NCBI GenBank assembly: GCA_943788815.1
Contig: CALSRS010000001.1
Coordinates: 836,069 to 900,068, forward strand
DNA length: 64,000 bases
Origin: an uncultured Gammaproteobacteria bacterium
Lineage (GTDB): Bacteria > Pseudomonadota > Gammaproteobacteria > Eutrophobiales > Eutrophobiaceae
Reading direction: 5' to 3'
Both the position numbers and the translations under genes were made by a program. This document shows, piece after piece, positions 1 through 13,019 of this stretch (within the stretch, counting starts at the first letter, position 1; each line of letters opens with the position of its first letter). Under the pieces are notes generated by a model. That model made no database searches. It was given only the letters and a program-made list of their open reading frames with translations, and was not told the DNA's origin.

Positions 1-438
1 ATCTTCCCTGATGATTTCATCCCACTCAACACGATCGATGACCGGCAAGAAAATATTTCCATCTACATCTGCATGCACCTCTGTTAAATAAATCCTGTTA
101 ACAAAATCCAGTGCAATCTGGTATATCTCACTCCCACCTATGACCACCACTTCTTCTTCGTTTTCACACATTTCAATAGCGTCTTCAAAACGATAGCAGA
201 CATCACATCCATCGGCATGAAAATCTTTGTTACGGGTAATAATAATATTTTGTCTTCCATCAAGCGGCTTGCCTATAGACTCATGGGTTTTTCTTCCCAT
301 AATAATTGGCTTTCCCATAGTGACATTTTTGAAATTTTTCAAATCTGTCGAAAGATGCCAGGGTAATTCGCCATCCCTGCCGATAACACCTTTTTGATCC
401 ACCGCAACGATAAGGGAAATCTTGGTCTTTCTCTTCAT
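1..438 (-). CDS. folA: Dihydrofolate reductase, C-terminus cut by window edge
   Basis: Reduces dihydrofolate to tetrahydrofolate with NADPH, recycling the folate oxidised by the adjacent thymidylate synthase. Reading leftward from an ATG at 436-438, 146 residues are visible. They include the substrate-binding segment GELPWHLSTDLK with the catalytic acidic residue at Asp32, the NADPH-loop motif GRKTHESIGKPLDGRQNI and the VIGGSEIY segment typical of chromosomal DHFRs. Full-length family members are about 160-170 residues, so only the last few are missing. Its ATG overlaps the thyA stop as TAATG, so the two genes are almost certainly translationally coupled. The incomplete end is the window boundary, not a mutation. 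Confidence 0.95.
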   Translation of the reverse strand, partial: MKRKTKISLIVAVDQKGVIGRDGELPWHLSTDLKNFKNVTMGKPIIMGRKTHESIGKPLDGRQNIIITRNKDFHADGCDVCYRFEDAIEMCENEEEVVVIGGSEIYQIALDFVNRIYLTEVHADVDGNIFLPVIDRVEWDEIIRED

Positions 439-1232
439 TAAATCGCTACCGGTGCAGAAATATGGGGATGGGCCTGGTAATTCACCAGTTCAAAATCTTC
501 AAATTTAAAATCAAATATTGATTTTACGTTCTCATTTATATTCATTGCAGGTAAAGGATAGGAATCTCTGGATAGTTGTTCATCAACCTGATCAAGATGA
601 TTGAGATATAAATGAGCATCACCAAAGGTATGAATAAAATCCCCATATTGCAAGCCCGTTACCTGGGCGATCATCATAGTTAGCAAGGCATAGGATGCTA
701 TGTTAAATGGCACTCCCAGGAATATGTCTGCACTGCGTTGATAAAGTTGACAGGATAATTTTCCATCTACCACATAAAATTGAAAAAACGCATGACAAGG
801 TGCAAGGGCCATTTTATTTAATTCCCCCACATTCCAGGCACTGACAATTAATCTTCGTGAATCTGGATTCTCCTGTATCTGTTGTATGACATTAGTAATC
901 TGATCGATATCATATCCGTCACTACCATGCCATGACCGCCACTGCTCACCATAAACTGGCCCCAGATTTCCCGCTTCATCTGCCCACTCATCCCAAATCC
1001 TCACGCCATGTTCACTGAGATACTTAATATTTGTATCGCCACGTAAAAACCATAACAACTCATAAATAATAGACTTTAAATGGACTTTTTTGGTGGTGAC
1101 TAGCGGGAACCCAGAGCTGAGATCAAAGCGCATCTGGTAACCAAAAACACTTAATGTACCCGTGCCTGTCCTGTCAGTTTTTTCAGTTCCATGCTCTTTG
1201 ACATGACGCATGAGATCCAAATATTGTTTCAT
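438..1232 (-). CDS. thyA: Thymidylate synthase
   Basis: Makes dTMP from dUMP using methylene-tetrahydrofolate as both carbon donor and reductant, releasing dihydrofolate for FolA. The 264-residue length equals E. coli ThyA and the alignment is nearly gap-free by eye: [12 protein letters not shown] near residue 20, the nucleophile Cys146 in [12 protein letters not shown], and the phosphate/dUMP region [20 protein letters not shown]. The gene lies between lgt (upstream, 35-bp gap) and folA (downstream, overlapping stop/start), the lgt-thyA-folA order seen in many proteobacteria. No anomaly is visible. Confidence 0.98.
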   Translation of the reverse strand: MKQYLDLMRHVKEHGTEKTDRTGTGTLSVFGYQMRFDLSSGFPLVTTKKVHLKSIIYELLWFLRGDTNIKYLSEHGVRIWDEWADEAGNLGPVYGEQWRSWHGSDGYDIDQITNVIQQIQENPDSRRLIVSAWNVGELNKMALAPCHAFFQFYVVDGKLSCQLYQRSADIFLGVPFNIASYALLTMMIAQVTGLQYGDFIHTFGDAHLYLNHLDQVDEQLSRDSYPLPAMNINENVKSIFDFKFEDFELVNYQAHPHISAPVAI

Positions 1233-1267
1233 AAGGAATAACTATCTTTTTTAACTTAGGTCTTACA

Positions 1268-2056
1268 TTAATTACTATTTTTTGACTTGTAAGCCAGGAC
1301 GATCAGTATAACACCTAGGACAAACATCGGAACTGATAGCACCTGCCCCATGGTCAACCATTCTCCTGCCAGATACCCGATGTGCGCATCGGGTTCTCTG
1401 ACAAACTCAACCAGGCATCTGAAAAAACCGTATAGCAGGAAAAATAATCCTGAGACGGCCATCCTCGGTCGATATGATGACGAGAACCACCATAAAATAA
1501 TAAAGAGCACCAGACCTTCAAGGATCGCTTCATACAGTTGCGATGGATGACGGGTAATATTGCCAGCGCCAGGAAAAACCATGGCCCATGGCAGATCAGA
1601 TGGTCCTCCCCATAGCTCACCATTGATAAAATTACCTATTCTTCCTAAGCCAAGACCAACCGGCACAATGGGGATAAGAAAGTCACCCACTTCAAAAAAC
1701 CTTCTGTTGGTCTTTCTGGCAAAATAAGCAACTGCCAGCGCGACACCGATTAAACCACCATGGAATGACATACCACCCTGCCAGATCTTAAGTATGGCCA
1801 CCGGGTTTGAAATATAATAGGGCAAATTATAAAAAATAGCCGATCCTAGCCTACCACCAATAATGATGCCGACAGCTCCGTAAAAGATTAGGTCAGCGAC
1901 CTCATCTGGATTCCACCGATTATCCGGCGCCCTTGATCGAACATTTAATAACCACCATGCAATTGCTAGCCCTGAAAGATAGGTCAATCCATACCAACGA
2001 ACCTGGACTATGCCAAGGTCAAGAGCAACGGGATCAATATTTGGATAAGAAATCAT
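1268..2056 (-). CDS. lgt: Prolipoprotein diacylglyceryl transferase
   Basis: Inner-membrane enzyme that transfers diacylglycerol from phosphatidylglycerol to the lipobox cysteine of prelipoproteins, the first step of lipoprotein maturation. The 262 residues contain about seven hydrophobic segments, the catalytic-region motif GGMSFHGGLIGV and the Lgt signature GLGRIGNFINGELWG with its conserved Arg, Asn and Gly. It is the first gene of the minus-strand lgt-thyA-folA run. A short hydrophobic C-terminal helix ends in a lysine-rich tail, as usual. Length and motifs are normal. Confidence 0.97.
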   Translation of the reverse strand: MISYPNIDPVALDLGIVQVRWYGLTYLSGLAIAWWLLNVRSRAPDNRWNPDEVADLIFYGAVGIIIGGRLGSAIFYNLPYYISNPVAILKIWQGGMSFHGGLIGVALAVAYFARKTNRRFFEVGDFLIPIVPVGLGLGRIGNFINGELWGGPSDLPWAMVFPGAGNITRHPSQLYEAILEGLVLFIILWWFSSSYRPRMAVSGLFFLLYGFFRCLVEFVREPDAHIGYLAGEWLTMGQVLSVPMFVLGVILIVLAYKSKNSN

Positions 2057-2242
2057 TGAAACCTAGTTTAACATGCTTAATTACGTGTATAGTCGTTTTA
2101 ATCTATTAAAAGCTGCAAAATATATAGACATTGTATAAAAATAATTTCACAAAAACAGGTAGTGACTCTGTTTTTAACATCGTCCAAAATATATTCGCTG
2201 TTTTATCTTATCTATATCCTCTGTCGTAAAAAATAAAATCTT

Positions 2243-4291
<2,049 letters not shown>

Positions 4292-4489
4292 GATAATCCC
4301 ATACCGAAAGTGTTTGGATAAAGGCTAAATCTATACGGCTGGATCTGTTATCTTCTCAAAACGACTTTCGACTGAGGTTGGCAGTAATCATAAATTAAAT
4401 CAATTACCGTAATATCAAATATAAATTGGTATTGGGGTATTGTTTTATATAAATTCACATACATAAGACTAACAGGGTAAAAATATCTC

Positions 4490-6292
4490 ATGAGCGATCA
4501 TAAAAAATTACAGGATTGGGTCTCCCGTATGACAGAATTGTGTCAACCTGATGAGGTTGTCTGGTGTGATGGCAGTGAAGCTGAATATAACAGCATGTGG
4601 GATCTGTTAATAAAATCAGGCACTGCAAAAAAACTCAATGAATCTTTACGACCTAATAGTTACCTCGTTAAGTCCGATCCCAATGATGTTGCCCGGGTAG
4701 AAGACAAGACCTTTATCTGCTCAGCAAACGAAGAAGATGCCGGTCCGACTAACAACTGGCAAGAGCCAGAGAAAATGCGTGAGACCTTAATTGGCCTGTT
4801 TGAGGGCTGTATGCGCGGCAGGACCATGTATGTCATTCCATTCAGCATGGGACCTATCGGTTCTCCCATTGCTCAAGTAGGGGTTGAGATTACAGATTCC
4901 CCTTATGTAGTAACGAACATGCATAAGATGGCCCGTGTGGGAACGGCAGTACTCGATCACCTGGGAGAAGATGGCGAGTTCGTTCCCTGTATACATTCTG
5001 TAGGGTCACCTTTAACCGACGGACAAGCAGACGTGGCGTGGCCGTGTAATTCCAAGAACATCTATATCGTGCATTACCCGGAAACCAGAGAAATCTGGTC
5101 ATTCGGTTCAGGCTATGGTGGTAATGCCCTGTTAGGTAAAAAGTGTCTGGCCTTAAGGATTGCATCCGCCATGGCGCGAGACGAAGGCTGGTTGGCTGAG
5201 CATATGCTCATTGTAAAAATCACCAACCCAGAAGGTGATATTAAATACATTGCCGGCGCATTCCCCAGCGCCTGCGGTAAGACTAACCTTGCCATGCTGA
5301 CCCCAACCATACCAGGATGGAAAGTTGAAACCGTTGGTGATGATATCTGCTGGATGAAATTCGGTGCTGATGGTCAGCTATATGCAATCAACCCGGAAGC
5401 CGGATTTTTTGGTGTTGCACCAGGAACCAGTGACGATTCCAACCCCAACGCAATGAAAACATTACATGGAAACTGTATCTTCACCAACGTAGGCGAAACA
5501 GATGATGGTGATGTCTGGTGGGAAGGCATGACCGATGAACCGCCTGCTCACCTGATTGACTGGAAAGGAAATGACTGGACGCCGGAATCAGGAACACCCG
5601 CCGCCCATCCCAACGCAAGGTTTACTGTTTCTGCCAACCAATGCCCAGTGATTGCAGATGAATGGGAAGACTTAAAGGGTGTACCTATCAGCGCCATCCT
5701 GTTTGGTGGCCGAAGGGCAACCACAGTGCCTCTGGTAAACGAAGCCAATAACTGGAATCAGGGGACCTTCTTTGGGTCTATTGTCTCTTCAGAAAAGACC
5801 GCTGCTGCAGCCGGCAAGATTGGCGAATTACGCCGTGACCCCATGGCCATGTTGCCATTCTGCGGGTACAACATGGCATCCTACTGGCAACACTGGATTA
5901 ATATTGGCAAGAAGGACGATGCAAAACTACCAGGTATTTATTATGTAAACTGGTTCCGTAAGGATGACGATGGCAAGTTTATGTGGCCAGGCTTCGGTGA
6001 GAACAGCCGGGTTCTGAAATGGATCTTTGAACGCTGTGACGGCGCTGCCCAAGCCATCGAAACACCCATCGGTAACCTCCCAACCATCGACGCCATGGAT
6101 TTCTCCGGCCTTGGATTGGACGAAACCGCCATTGCTGAACTACTCCGCGTGGAAATCGACGGCTGGTTGCAAGAGATCCCAATGATTAAGGAATACTATG
6201 CAAAATTCGGCGATCGAGTCCCTGCAGAATTTCACGAGCAACTAGAAGAAATGCAGGACAGACTGGAAAAAGCCAAGCAAGAAGCAGCATAA
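4490..6292 (+). CDS. pckG: Phosphoenolpyruvate carboxykinase (GTP)
   Basis: Interconverts oxaloacetate and phosphoenolpyruvate with GTP/GDP, linking the TCA cycle to gluconeogenesis. The 600 residues match the GTP-dependent family rather than the ATP-dependent PckA. Evidence is the kinase-1a loop [14 protein letters not shown] with its reactive cysteine near residue 261, the GTP-site segment [15 protein letters not shown] near 400, and the N-terminal substrate loop [17 protein letters not shown]. It is monocistronic, with a strong hairpin terminator 55 bp after the stop. pgi, pyk and a PfkB-type kinase nearby make this part of the window rich in central carbon metabolism, though the genes do not form one operon. 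Confidence 0.97.
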   Translation: MSDHKKLQDWVSRMTELCQPDEVVWCDGSEAEYNSMWDLLIKSGTAKKLNESLRPNSYLVKSDPNDVARVEDKTFICSANEEDAGPTNNWQEPEKMRETLIGLFEGCMRGRTMYVIPFSMGPIGSPIAQVGVEITDSPYVVTNMHKMARVGTAVLDHLGEDGEFVPCIHSVGSPLTDGQADVAWPCNSKNIYIVHYPETREIWSFGSGYGGNALLGKKCLALRIASAMARDEGWLAEHMLIVKITNPEGDIKYIAGAFPSACGKTNLAMLTPTIPGWKVETVGDDICWMKFGADGQLYAINPEAGFFGVAPGTSDDSNPNAMKTLHGNCIFTNVGETDDGDVWWEGMTDEPPAHLIDWKGNDWTPESGTPAAHPNARFTVSANQCPVIADEWEDLKGVPISAILFGGRRATTVPLVNEANNWNQGTFFGSIVSSEKTAAAAGKIGELRRDPMAMLPFCGYNMASYWQHWINIGKKDDAKLPGIYYVNWFRKDDDGKFMWPGFGENSRVLKWIFERCDGAAQAIETPIGNLPTIDAMDFSGLGLDETAIAELLRVEIDGWLQEIPMIKEYYAKFGDRVPAEFHEQLEEMQDRLEKAKQEAA

Positions 6293-6312
6293 CTCGGAAA
6301 TATTTTTATACT

Positions 6313-6338
6313 CGTCATTCTGGCGAAATCCAGAATCC
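6313..6338. repeat. REP-like palindrome
   Basis: Imperfect palindrome: an arm ending gattctgg, a short loop, and the partner arm cgccagaatgacg. The same outline recurs near 8.4, 16.03 and 16.08 kb. It lies between the pckG stop and its terminator. Confidence 0.6.
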
Positions 6339-6347
6339 AAAAATAAG

Positions 6348-6372
6348 AAACCGCCGGAAGGCGGTTTTTTTT
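6348..6372 (+). terminator. Rho-independent terminator of pckG
   Basis: Eight-base stem aaaccgcc / ggcggttt closing a GGAA tetraloop at 6348-6367, followed by a run of T to 6372. It lies 55 bp after the PEP carboxykinase stop. Confidence 0.9.
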
Positions 6373-6440
6373 ATGAAAAAAATAAATCTGTCCCCATTAT
6401 AAAATTAGTGTCATTGAAAAAATATGATAGACGTCTGTTT

Positions 6441-6471
6441 CGTGCTATCACTTCAATCGGTCGATGCAGAC
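6441..6471. repeat. Solitary IS30-type terminal repeat (relic)
   Basis: Thirty-one bases that match, with several mismatches, the terminal repeat of the intact IS30-family element at 41.04-42.27 kb and of the mini-element at 35.0 kb (core acttcaatcggtcgatgca here, acttcaaccggtc elsewhere). No partner end or transposase is nearby, so it is probably the scar of a lost element. Confidence 0.55.
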
Positions 6472-6527
6472 CTAAATTAATAAAAATCTACGCATATTCA
6501 GAATAAATTTGAGGACAAACCGACTTC

Positions 6528-8159
6528 TCAACTTTTAGCTTTTTTATATATGCCAATCAGCCCTTCCGTCGATGCATCAAATTCTGCATCTGTCCCATCT
6601 TCTACTAACTTAGTATAGACCTGCTGGCTAATCTTTTTTCCCAGTTCCACGCCAAACTGGTCGAAGGCATTGATGTTCCAGATCACGCTTTGCACAAAGA
6701 CCCGGTGTTCATAGAGTGCGATGAGACTACCGAGTACTTCCGGGGTGAGTCTTTCAAAGACAATGGTATTACTGGGATGGTTGCCGGGTATCTGTCTATG
6801 CATGGCCTGTACCTGGGCGTTCTGTTCTGTCATGCCTGCATCCATGAGTTCGGTTTTGATATCTTCATGGGATTTACCATTCATCAGAGCATTGGACTGG
6901 GCCAGACAGTTGGCCAGTAAATGGGCATGGTGTTCATCATCGCCGGGATTCAATTCAGCAATAAAGTCCACGGGAATAAAACCGGTCCCCTGGTGGAGTA
7001 ACTGATGAAATGAATGCTGGCCGTTGGTCTCCACCGTACCCCAGGTCACGGGAGCGGTGGGATAAGAAATCGGCTTGTTATTCATATCAACAGACTTACC
7101 GTTACTCTCCATGGTCAGTTGTTGCAGGAATTCCGGGAAGTAACACAGACGATGACAGTACGGCAGTACTGCCTGGCTTTGACCACCCCAATAATTCACA
7201 TACCAGATATCCAAAAGAGCCAATAATACCGGCAGGTTCTGATCCAAGGATGCACTTTGAAAATGCTGATCCATAGCCTCGGCGCCTTTTCTTAAGCGGT
7301 TAAAATTGTCCATGCCGACTGACATGGCAATAGAAATACCAATGGCCGACCACAGTGAATAACGCCCACCCACCCAATCCCACATAGGTAAGACGTTGGT
7401 ATCGGGTATACCAAACTCCCCTGCCTTTCCTGATTTCGAACTGACAGCGAGGAAATGTTTACCGGTTGCATTTTTTGCTTCCGGGAGTTTTGCTTCTAGC
7501 CATGCCTTTGCGGTTTTTGCATTTTGAAGGGTCTCAAGAGTAGTGAAAGACTTAGAGCATATGATGAATAAGGTAACTTCCGGTGCAACCAAGTCCAGCA
7601 CGGAATGAAGATCAGTACTGTCAATATTGGAAACAAAGTGACATTTAACTGCACCCTTACTAAAGCCTTTTAAGGCATCGGTGACCATCATGGGTCCAAG
7701 ATGGGATCCACCAATACCAATATTGACCACGTCGGTGATTCGTAGGCCGGTACAACCCATCCATTGACCGCTATGTACTTGATCTACGATAGCCTTCATT
7801 TTTGAAAAGGCCGCATCGATATCTGCAGCGAACGGTGCCCTACCACTAAAGTCACGTAAGGCTGTATGTAGGGCCGGTCGGTCTTCGGTGGTGTTGACCT
7901 TATCTCCACGGATCATCGCCGCAATTCTGTCTTTTAGGTTTAGGCTTTCGGCGGCTTTTACCAAAAGTGTAAGGGTTTCTTCAGTTACGAGGTTCTTGGA
8001 GTAATCGAGTATTAAATTAGCGCCGCTAACGTGCATCTTATCAAACCGAGTCGGATCTTCAGCAAACTTTTCGACAAGGCGAAAGTTTTGCTGCGACTGT
8101 CTGTGGTCCGCCAGTTCATCCCAAATCGGGGAGTCGGTTTGTTTAAAGGTATTATTCAT
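6528..8159 (-). CDS. pgi: Glucose-6-phosphate isomerase
   Basis: Interconverts glucose-6-phosphate and fructose-6-phosphate. The 543-residue length is typical of the long bacterial PGI. Visible landmarks are the sugar-phosphate-binding stretch VNIGIGGSHLGPMMVTDAL, the family signature GGRYSLWSAIG, the catalytic glutamate in MESNGKSVDMNN, the histidine in GQHSFHQLLHQG, and the C-terminal lysine region FDQFGVELGKKIS. It stands alone on the minus strand, convergent with pckG. No gene overlaps it, and there is no sign of damage. Confidence 0.97.
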   Translation of the reverse strand: MNNTFKQTDSPIWDELADHRQSQQNFRLVEKFAEDPTRFDKMHVSGANLILDYSKNLVTEETLTLLVKAAESLNLKDRIAAMIRGDKVNTTEDRPALHTALRDFSGRAPFAADIDAAFSKMKAIVDQVHSGQWMGCTGLRITDVVNIGIGGSHLGPMMVTDALKGFSKGAVKCHFVSNIDSTDLHSVLDLVAPEVTLFIICSKSFTTLETLQNAKTAKAWLEAKLPEAKNATGKHFLAVSSKSGKAGEFGIPDTNVLPMWDWVGGRYSLWSAIGISIAMSVGMDNFNRLRKGAEAMDQHFQSASLDQNLPVLLALLDIWYVNYWGGQSQAVLPYCHRLCYFPEFLQQLTMESNGKSVDMNNKPISYPTAPVTWGTVETNGQHSFHQLLHQGTGFIPVDFIAELNPGDDEHHAHLLANCLAQSNALMNGKSHEDIKTELMDAGMTEQNAQVQAMHRQIPGNHPSNTIVFERLTPEVLGSLIALYEHRVFVQSVIWNINAFDQFGVELGKKISQQVYTKLVEDGTDAEFDASTEGLIGIYKKAKS

Positions 8160-8538
8160 GGTGTTAGTTTATCAGGAGTTTAATAGTCATGCCGGACTTG
8201 ACCCGGCATCCAGTCGATATAATGACCGCCTACGGCGTACTTTTCCCACTAGATTCCCGCCTTCGCGGGAATGATAGAGGTTTATTTAATATATTTTCCA
8301 GACTCCGGATGAAGTTTATGCCCATATTGACGTCAGCATGACAAATATGTTGTGTACAGAGAAAATTGACAATTGTAATCTTTGTAACGAATCCAGAAGA
8401 TAAAGTGTCCACTTTACGGACAATTATTTTATTGGATTCTGGCTTTCGCCAGAATGACGGACGTAATTCTTATCAATATTTAAGAGAAGTTATATTAGTT
8501 ATCTCTGTATTCTCTGTGCTCTCTATGCTCTCTGTGGC
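8160..8538. other. Intergenic region carrying three REP-like palindromes
   Basis: No credible gene. The gap upstream of pgi and downstream of the PfkB kinase holds three palindromes: 8187-8216 (gccggacttgacccggc core), 8252-8275 (ttcccgccttcgcgggaa) and 8433-8460 (ttctggctttcgccagaa). Each is flanked by atga/tcat or ggat-like ends. A purine/pyrimidine-rich ctctgtattctctgtgctc stretch follows at about 8500-8535. Confidence 0.7.
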
Positions 8539-9471
8539 TTAAAGATCGAAACCAAAACTGTCCTTAAACCTATTCTTCAAGTAAGTATCATCAAATGCAT
8601 GATTCTGGGTGCCATGGTGCTCAATCTTTATGGACCCCATTAGTGCCGCTAACCTACCTGTACTCTCCCAGTCCAGGTCATTCATTAACCCATATAATAA
8701 ACCTGCCCGAAACGCGTCTCCACAACCGGTTGGATCGACCAGTTTCTCTGCCTTTGCCACGGGGATGCTGTACTGTTTATTACTGCTATAAATGACCGCG
8801 CCTTCAGCGCCACGGGTAATGATCAGTGCTTTGGTCAACTCGGCAACTTCATGGGGGGAATAGCCGGTATGTTTCTGCATCATCTGCCATTCATAATCAT
8901 TCACACAGACCCAGCTTGCCTGCTCAATAAATTTTTTCAGTTCTTCCCCATTGAACATAGGCATGCCCTGCCCTGGGTCAAAAATAAAGGGTATCCCTGC
9001 CTCATGAAACTGGGCCGCATGTTGTAGCATGCCATCACGACCATCCGGGGCGATAATCCCTAGCGAAATGTTATTCGCATCGGCAATCTTATTTTCATGA
9101 GAATTAGACATGGCGCCTGGATGAAATGCAGTAATCTGATTATCATCAAGGTCTGTTGTGATAAATGCCTGGCCGGTAAAGACATCATCGATGACTTTTA
9201 CGTAATCTCGAATCACACCTTTACTGTCCATCCAATTGGCATAGTTGTCAAAATCCTTTCCTACTGTCCCCATGGGTGCACCCTGCCCGTGTAACAGTTT
9301 CAGGTTATAAGCAATATTACCCGCACACCCACCAAACTCTCGGCGCATTTCCGGAACCATAAAAGAAACATTTAAGATGTGTACTTTCTCGGGAAGAATA
9401 TGGTTTTTAAAATGATCTGGGAAAACCATAATATGATCGTATGCAAACGATCCACATATTAATGCTGACAT
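8539..9471 (-). CDS. PfkB-family carbohydrate/nucleoside kinase (adenosine-kinase-like)
   Basis: A 310-residue ribokinase-fold ATP-dependent kinase. The C-terminal PfkB signature DPTGCGDAFRAGLLYG starts at residue 246, with the catalytic base at Asp252. The N-terminal signature region FGGCAGNIAYNLKLLHG shows the sugar-binding glycines. Overall resemblance is to the bacterial adenosine-kinase/inosine-kinase branch, but PfkB substrates cannot be assigned reliably from sequence, so the substrate stays open. It is 42 bp downstream of uvrA on the same strand and may be read from the uvrA transcript. Confidence 0.85.
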   Translation of the reverse strand: MSALICGSFAYDHIMVFPDHFKNHILPEKVHILNVSFMVPEMRREFGGCAGNIAYNLKLLHGQGAPMGTVGKDFDNYANWMDSKGVIRDYVKVIDDVFTGQAFITTDLDDNQITAFHPGAMSNSHENKIADANNISLGIIAPDGRDGMLQHAAQFHEAGIPFIFDPGQGMPMFNGEELKKFIEQASWVCVNDYEWQMMQKHTGYSPHEVAELTKALIITRGAEGAVIYSSNKQYSIPVAKAEKLVDPTGCGDAFRAGLLYGLMNDLDWESTGRLAALMGSIKIEHHGTQNHAFDDTYLKNRFKDSFGFDL

Positions 9472-9513
9472 ATATAAATCCTTATTTTTTTAATTATCCG
9501 ATAGTTGAGAATG

Positions 9514-12393
9514 CTAACCTGTACTGACCAGTTTTGGTTTCGACTTTACCACCTCAGCAGATTTTTTAAATCTGTTCAGTGTTGTTTTTAGGAACTGACC
9601 CGTATATGAATTTTTTATCTTAATCAGGTCTTCTGGCGTTCCAGTGGCAATGACCTGCCCGCCTTTTCCACCACCTTCAGGACCAAGGTCGATAATCCAG
9701 TCGGCTGTTTTAATGACATCCAGATTATGTTCTATGACAACGATGGTATTTCCATGGTCACGCAGCCTGTGCAATACATGTAGCAATTGTTTAATATCAT
9801 GAAAGTGCAAGCCGGTGGTGGGTTCATCCAGTATATACAAGGTTTTACCGGTATCGCGCTTAGATAATTCCCTGGATAGTTTGATTCTTTGCGCTTCCCC
9901 CCCAGAAAGGGTAGTCGCATTTTGGCCTAACTTTATATAAGCCAGACCCACGTCTATCAAGGTCTGAAGTTTTTTAGCCAAAACAGGCACTGCATCAAAA
10001 AAATCCCGTGCATCTTCTACTGTCATATTCAAAATTTCATGTATGGATTTACCCTTATATCGAATATCAAGGGTTTCACGATTATAACGCTTGCCTTTGC
10101 ATTCATCACATACGACATAAATATCCGGAAGAAAATGCATCTCAACTTTAATCAATCCATCCCCCTGACATGCCTCGCAGCGTCCACCTTTCACATTAAA
10201 ACTAAAGCGACCTGGGTTGTATCCCCGGGTACGAGCCTCCTGGGTTGATGAAAACAATTCTCTTATGGGGGTGAATAATCCGGTATAAGTTGCTGGGTTA
10301 GATCTGGGTGTTCTACCAATGGGGCTTTGATCGATATCAACGACTTTGTCTAGTTGCTCCAGTCCTTTAAGTTCTTTATATGCAGCCGGACTGGTATTTG
10401 ACCTGTTAATCTCTCGGGTCACGGCCTGGTACAAGGTATCGTTAATAAGCGTCGACTTTCCAGAACCTGATACGCCGGTGACACAGGTCATTAGACCAAC
10501 AGGGATCGAAACACTAATATCCTTCAAGTTATTACCACTGGCCCCCTTCAACTTAATGACATGTTTTTCATTAAATGGGGTTCGCATTAACGGGGTATCT
10601 ATCTTCATCGTACCGGCTAAATAATTCCCGGTAATGGAGTGTGAGCAAGATTCTATCTTCTTCGGGATGCCTTGAGCGACGATGCTACCTCCATGAACAC
10701 CCGCACCTGGACCAATATCAATAACATGATCTGCACTCATAATAGCTTCTTCATCATGTTCTACGACGATGACGGTATTACCCATATCCCTTAATTTTTT
10801 TAGCGTTTCCAGTAACCTGGCATTATCGCGCTGATGAAGTCCAATTGATGGTTCATCAAGAACATACATTACACCGACCAATCCAGCACCAATCTGACTG
10901 GCAAGGCGTATGCGCTGGGCCTCACCACCGGACAATGATTCTGCGCTTCTATCCAGTGTCAGGTACTCCAGTCCCACATTCACCAGAAACTGCAATCGTT
11001 CCCTCACTTCCTTTAGAATTTTTCCTGCTATCTCTCCTCTTTTCCCTTTGAGATTCAGATCATTGAAATAGTTATACAGATCTAATATTGCCAAAGATGT
11101 CAGCTCAGGTAATGAATCCTTGTTTATGTAAACGTGACGTGCAGCTTTGTTTAAACGGGACCCATCACAAGTTTGACAGATTTTATTACTCTGAAACTTA
11201 ACTAGCTCTTCGCGTACCATAGTCGAATCTGTGTCCCGGTACCTGCGTTCCATGTTGGGTATGACCCCCTCAAAACTGTGTTTGCGTTTAATATAGTTAC
11301 GACGTCCCCCCAGGTATTTAAAATCAATTTCCTCTTTTCCACTGCCATGCAATATGATCTTCTGGATCTTTTTTGGTAATTCCTTAAATGGCTTATCAAG
11401 ATCAAAGCCATAGTGTTCTGACAGCCCTTTTATCAACTGGAAATAATACACATTTCGCCTATCCCATCCCTTGATCGCACCGCCAGGCAAACTCAAAGTG
11501 GGATCTTGAAGGATCCGATCAGGGTCAAAATACTGAATGACACCCAGGCCATCGCACACCGGGCACGCACCCACAGGATTATTAAAAGAAAACAATCTGG
11601 GTTCCAGTTCACTAATGGAATAACCGCACTGGGTACAGGCAAATCGGGATGAAAATACAATATCTGCAGTTTCAGGTTTGTCCATGGAGGCAATAATGAC
11701 CAGGCCATCAGAAAGCCTGATTGCGGTCTCTACAGACTCAGATAAGCGCTGCTTTACATCTTCGCGGACACGAAACCGGTCAACCACAGCTTCTATGGTA
11801 TGTTTTTTTCTGAGTTCCAGCTCGGGGACCTCGTCCAGCTCAAATATTTCCCCATTTACCCGGACACGAATAAACCCCTCACTGCGTAAACGCTCCAGAA
11901 TACGGTGGTGCTCCCCTTTTCTTTCCTGAATTACCGGAGCAAGTAACATTAATCGCTCCTCCTGTGGTAATCCGAGTACAGCATCTACTATCTGACTCAC
12001 GGACTGCGCACTCAGTGCGACCTTATGATCGGGACATCTGGGCTCTCCGACCCTTGCATACAATAATCTAAGATAATCGTATATCTCGGTAATTGTACCC
12101 ACCGTAGAACGGGGATTATGAGATGTGGATTTTTGCTCTATAGATATTGCAGGGGATAGTCCATCTATATGATCAACATCAGGTTTCTCCATTATTGACA
12201 GGAACTGCCGGGCATATGCCGAAAGCGATTCTACATAGCGACGCTGACCTTCTGCATAAATGGTGTCAAATGCCAGGGATGATTTACCTGATCCGGACAA
12301 GCCCGTAATGACCACCAGCTTGTCTCTTGGAATATCTACATTGATATTCTTTAAATTATGGGTCCGTGCACCCCTGATTTGAATATTTTTCAT
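9514..12393 (-). CDS. uvrA: Excinuclease ABC subunit A
   Basis: DNA-damage sensor of nucleotide excision repair; a UvrA dimer with UvrB recognises bulky lesions. The 959 residues contain two ABC ATPase modules. The first Walker A is [14 protein letters not shown] near residue 31 and the second is [15 protein letters not shown]. Signature motifs [17 protein letters not shown] and [13 protein letters not shown] are present, as are zinc-binding CxxC pairs (CTQCGY...[14 protein letters not shown]...CDECKG). It is divergent from ssb with a 128-bp intergenic region, a conserved arrangement. I see no classic LexA box there; a different inverted repeat is listed separately. Confidence 0.98.
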   Translation of the reverse strand: MKNIQIRGARTHNLKNINVDIPRDKLVVITGLSGSGKSSLAFDTIYAEGQRRYVESLSAYARQFLSIMEKPDVDHIDGLSPAISIEQKSTSHNPRSTVGTITEIYDYLRLLYARVGEPRCPDHKVALSAQSVSQIVDAVLGLPQEERLMLLAPVIQERKGEHHRILERLRSEGFIRVRVNGEIFELDEVPELELRKKHTIEAVVDRFRVREDVKQRLSESVETAIRLSDGLVIIASMDKPETADIVFSSRFACTQCGYSISELEPRLFSFNNPVGACPVCDGLGVIQYFDPDRILQDPTLSLPGGAIKGWDRRNVYYFQLIKGLSEHYGFDLDKPFKELPKKIQKIILHGSGKEEIDFKYLGGRRNYIKRKHSFEGVIPNMERRYRDTDSTMVREELVKFQSNKICQTCDGSRLNKAARHVYINKDSLPELTSLAILDLYNYFNDLNLKGKRGEIAGKILKEVRERLQFLVNVGLEYLTLDRSAESLSGGEAQRIRLASQIGAGLVGVMYVLDEPSIGLHQRDNARLLETLKKLRDMGNTVIVVEHDEEAIMSADHVIDIGPGAGVHGGSIVAQGIPKKIESCSHSITGNYLAGTMKIDTPLMRTPFNEKHVIKLKGASGNNLKDISVSIPVGLMTCVTGVSGSGKSTLINDTLYQAVTREINRSNTSPAAYKELKGLEQLDKVVDIDQSPIGRTPRSNPATYTGLFTPIRELFSSTQEARTRGYNPGRFSFNVKGGRCEACQGDGLIKVEMHFLPDIYVVCDECKGKRYNRETLDIRYKGKSIHEILNMTVEDARDFFDAVPVLAKKLQTLIDVGLAYIKLGQNATTLSGGEAQRIKLSRELSKRDTGKTLYILDEPTTGLHFHDIKQLLHVLHRLRDHGNTIVVIEHNLDVIKTADWIIDLGPEGGGKGGQVIATGTPEDLIKIKNSYTGQFLKTTLNRFKKSAEVVKSKPKLVSTG

Positions 12394-12435
12394 TTACCTT
12401 TTCGTCAGACAAAATAAACTGCTAATATTAAATTC

Positions 12436-12463
12436 ATTCTCTGGTATAACGCAAAAGAGAATG
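12436..12463. promoter_or_regulatory. Inverted repeat between uvrA and ssb
   Basis: A perfect 8-bp inverted repeat, cattctct / agagaatg, with a 12-bp spacer in the shared uvrA/ssb upstream region. It does not match CTGT-N8-ACAG. Its position suits an operator for either gene, but binding by any regulator is inference only. Confidence 0.35.
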
Positions 12464-12521
12464 AGTAATAATTTGCATTATCTGTCATTAATTTAATTTA
12501 CATATTGAAAAGGAGATAAAT

Positions 12522-12974
12522 ATGGCCAGAGGCATAAACAAAGTCATTTTGGTTGGAAACCTTGGAAATGACCCGGATGTGCGGTATACGGCAAATGGTG
12601 CGGCTGTGAGTAATATTAGCATCGCAACTTCAGAATCCTGGAAAGATAAGGAATCTGGTGAACAAGTGGAAAAAACAGAATGGCATCGGGTGGTCTTTTT
12701 TGGAAAACTTGCCGAGATAGTAGCAGAATACCTGAAAAAAGGCTCTCAAGTTTATGTTGAAGGTCGTTTACAGACCCGTAAATGGCAAGACAAGGAAGGA
12801 AATGACAAATACACCACAGAAATTGTCGCAAATGAAATGCAGATGTTAGGTAGTAAACCAGGCGGTGGTGGCAATTATGAAAATCAAAAAACTGCCTCTG
12901 CGCCACCTGATGCTGAAGCTCCATCAGCAAAAAAACCTGATGATGGCTTCGTGGATGACGATATCCCATTCTAG
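12522..12974 (+). CDS. ssb: Single-stranded DNA-binding protein
   Basis: Coats single-stranded DNA during replication, repair and recombination and recruits partners through its acidic tip. The 150 residues form an N-terminal OB fold (about 1-110; starts [20 protein letters not shown], with [14 protein letters not shown]), a short Gly/Pro/Ala-rich linker and the conserved C-terminal tip DDDIPF. A strong ribosome-binding site, aaaggagataaat, precedes the ATG. The gene is divergent from uvrA and ends 44 bp before the convergent transporter, with a shared terminator between them. Confidence 0.97.
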   Translation: MARGINKVILVGNLGNDPDVRYTANGAAVSNISIATSESWKDKESGEQVEKTEWHRVVFFGKLAEIVAEYLKKGSQVYVEGRLQTRKWQDKEGNDKYTTEIVANEMQMLGSKPGGGGNYENQKTASAPPDAEAPSAKKPDDGFVDDDIPF

Positions 12975-12986
12975 CATTGACTCATT

Positions 12987-13019
12987 AAGGGAATGATCTA
13001 TTGATCATTCCCTTTCTTT
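12987..13019. terminator. Bidirectional terminator between ssb and the MFS gene
   Basis: A perfect 12-bp stem aagggaatgatc / gatcattccctt with a 4-base loop at 12987-13014, then tttcttt. On the other strand the arm follows an A/T-rich tract, so it may serve both convergent genes; it reaches the transporter's stop codon. Confidence 0.85.

Noticed and set aside
8230..8412. 60-residue frame with PRRRESS-type sequence
   Set aside because: It is a translation of a REP palindrome, a common spurious call.
12394..12521. LexA box upstream of uvrA/ssb
   Set aside because: No CTGT-N8-ACAG match; ctggtataacgcaaaag is too weak to call.
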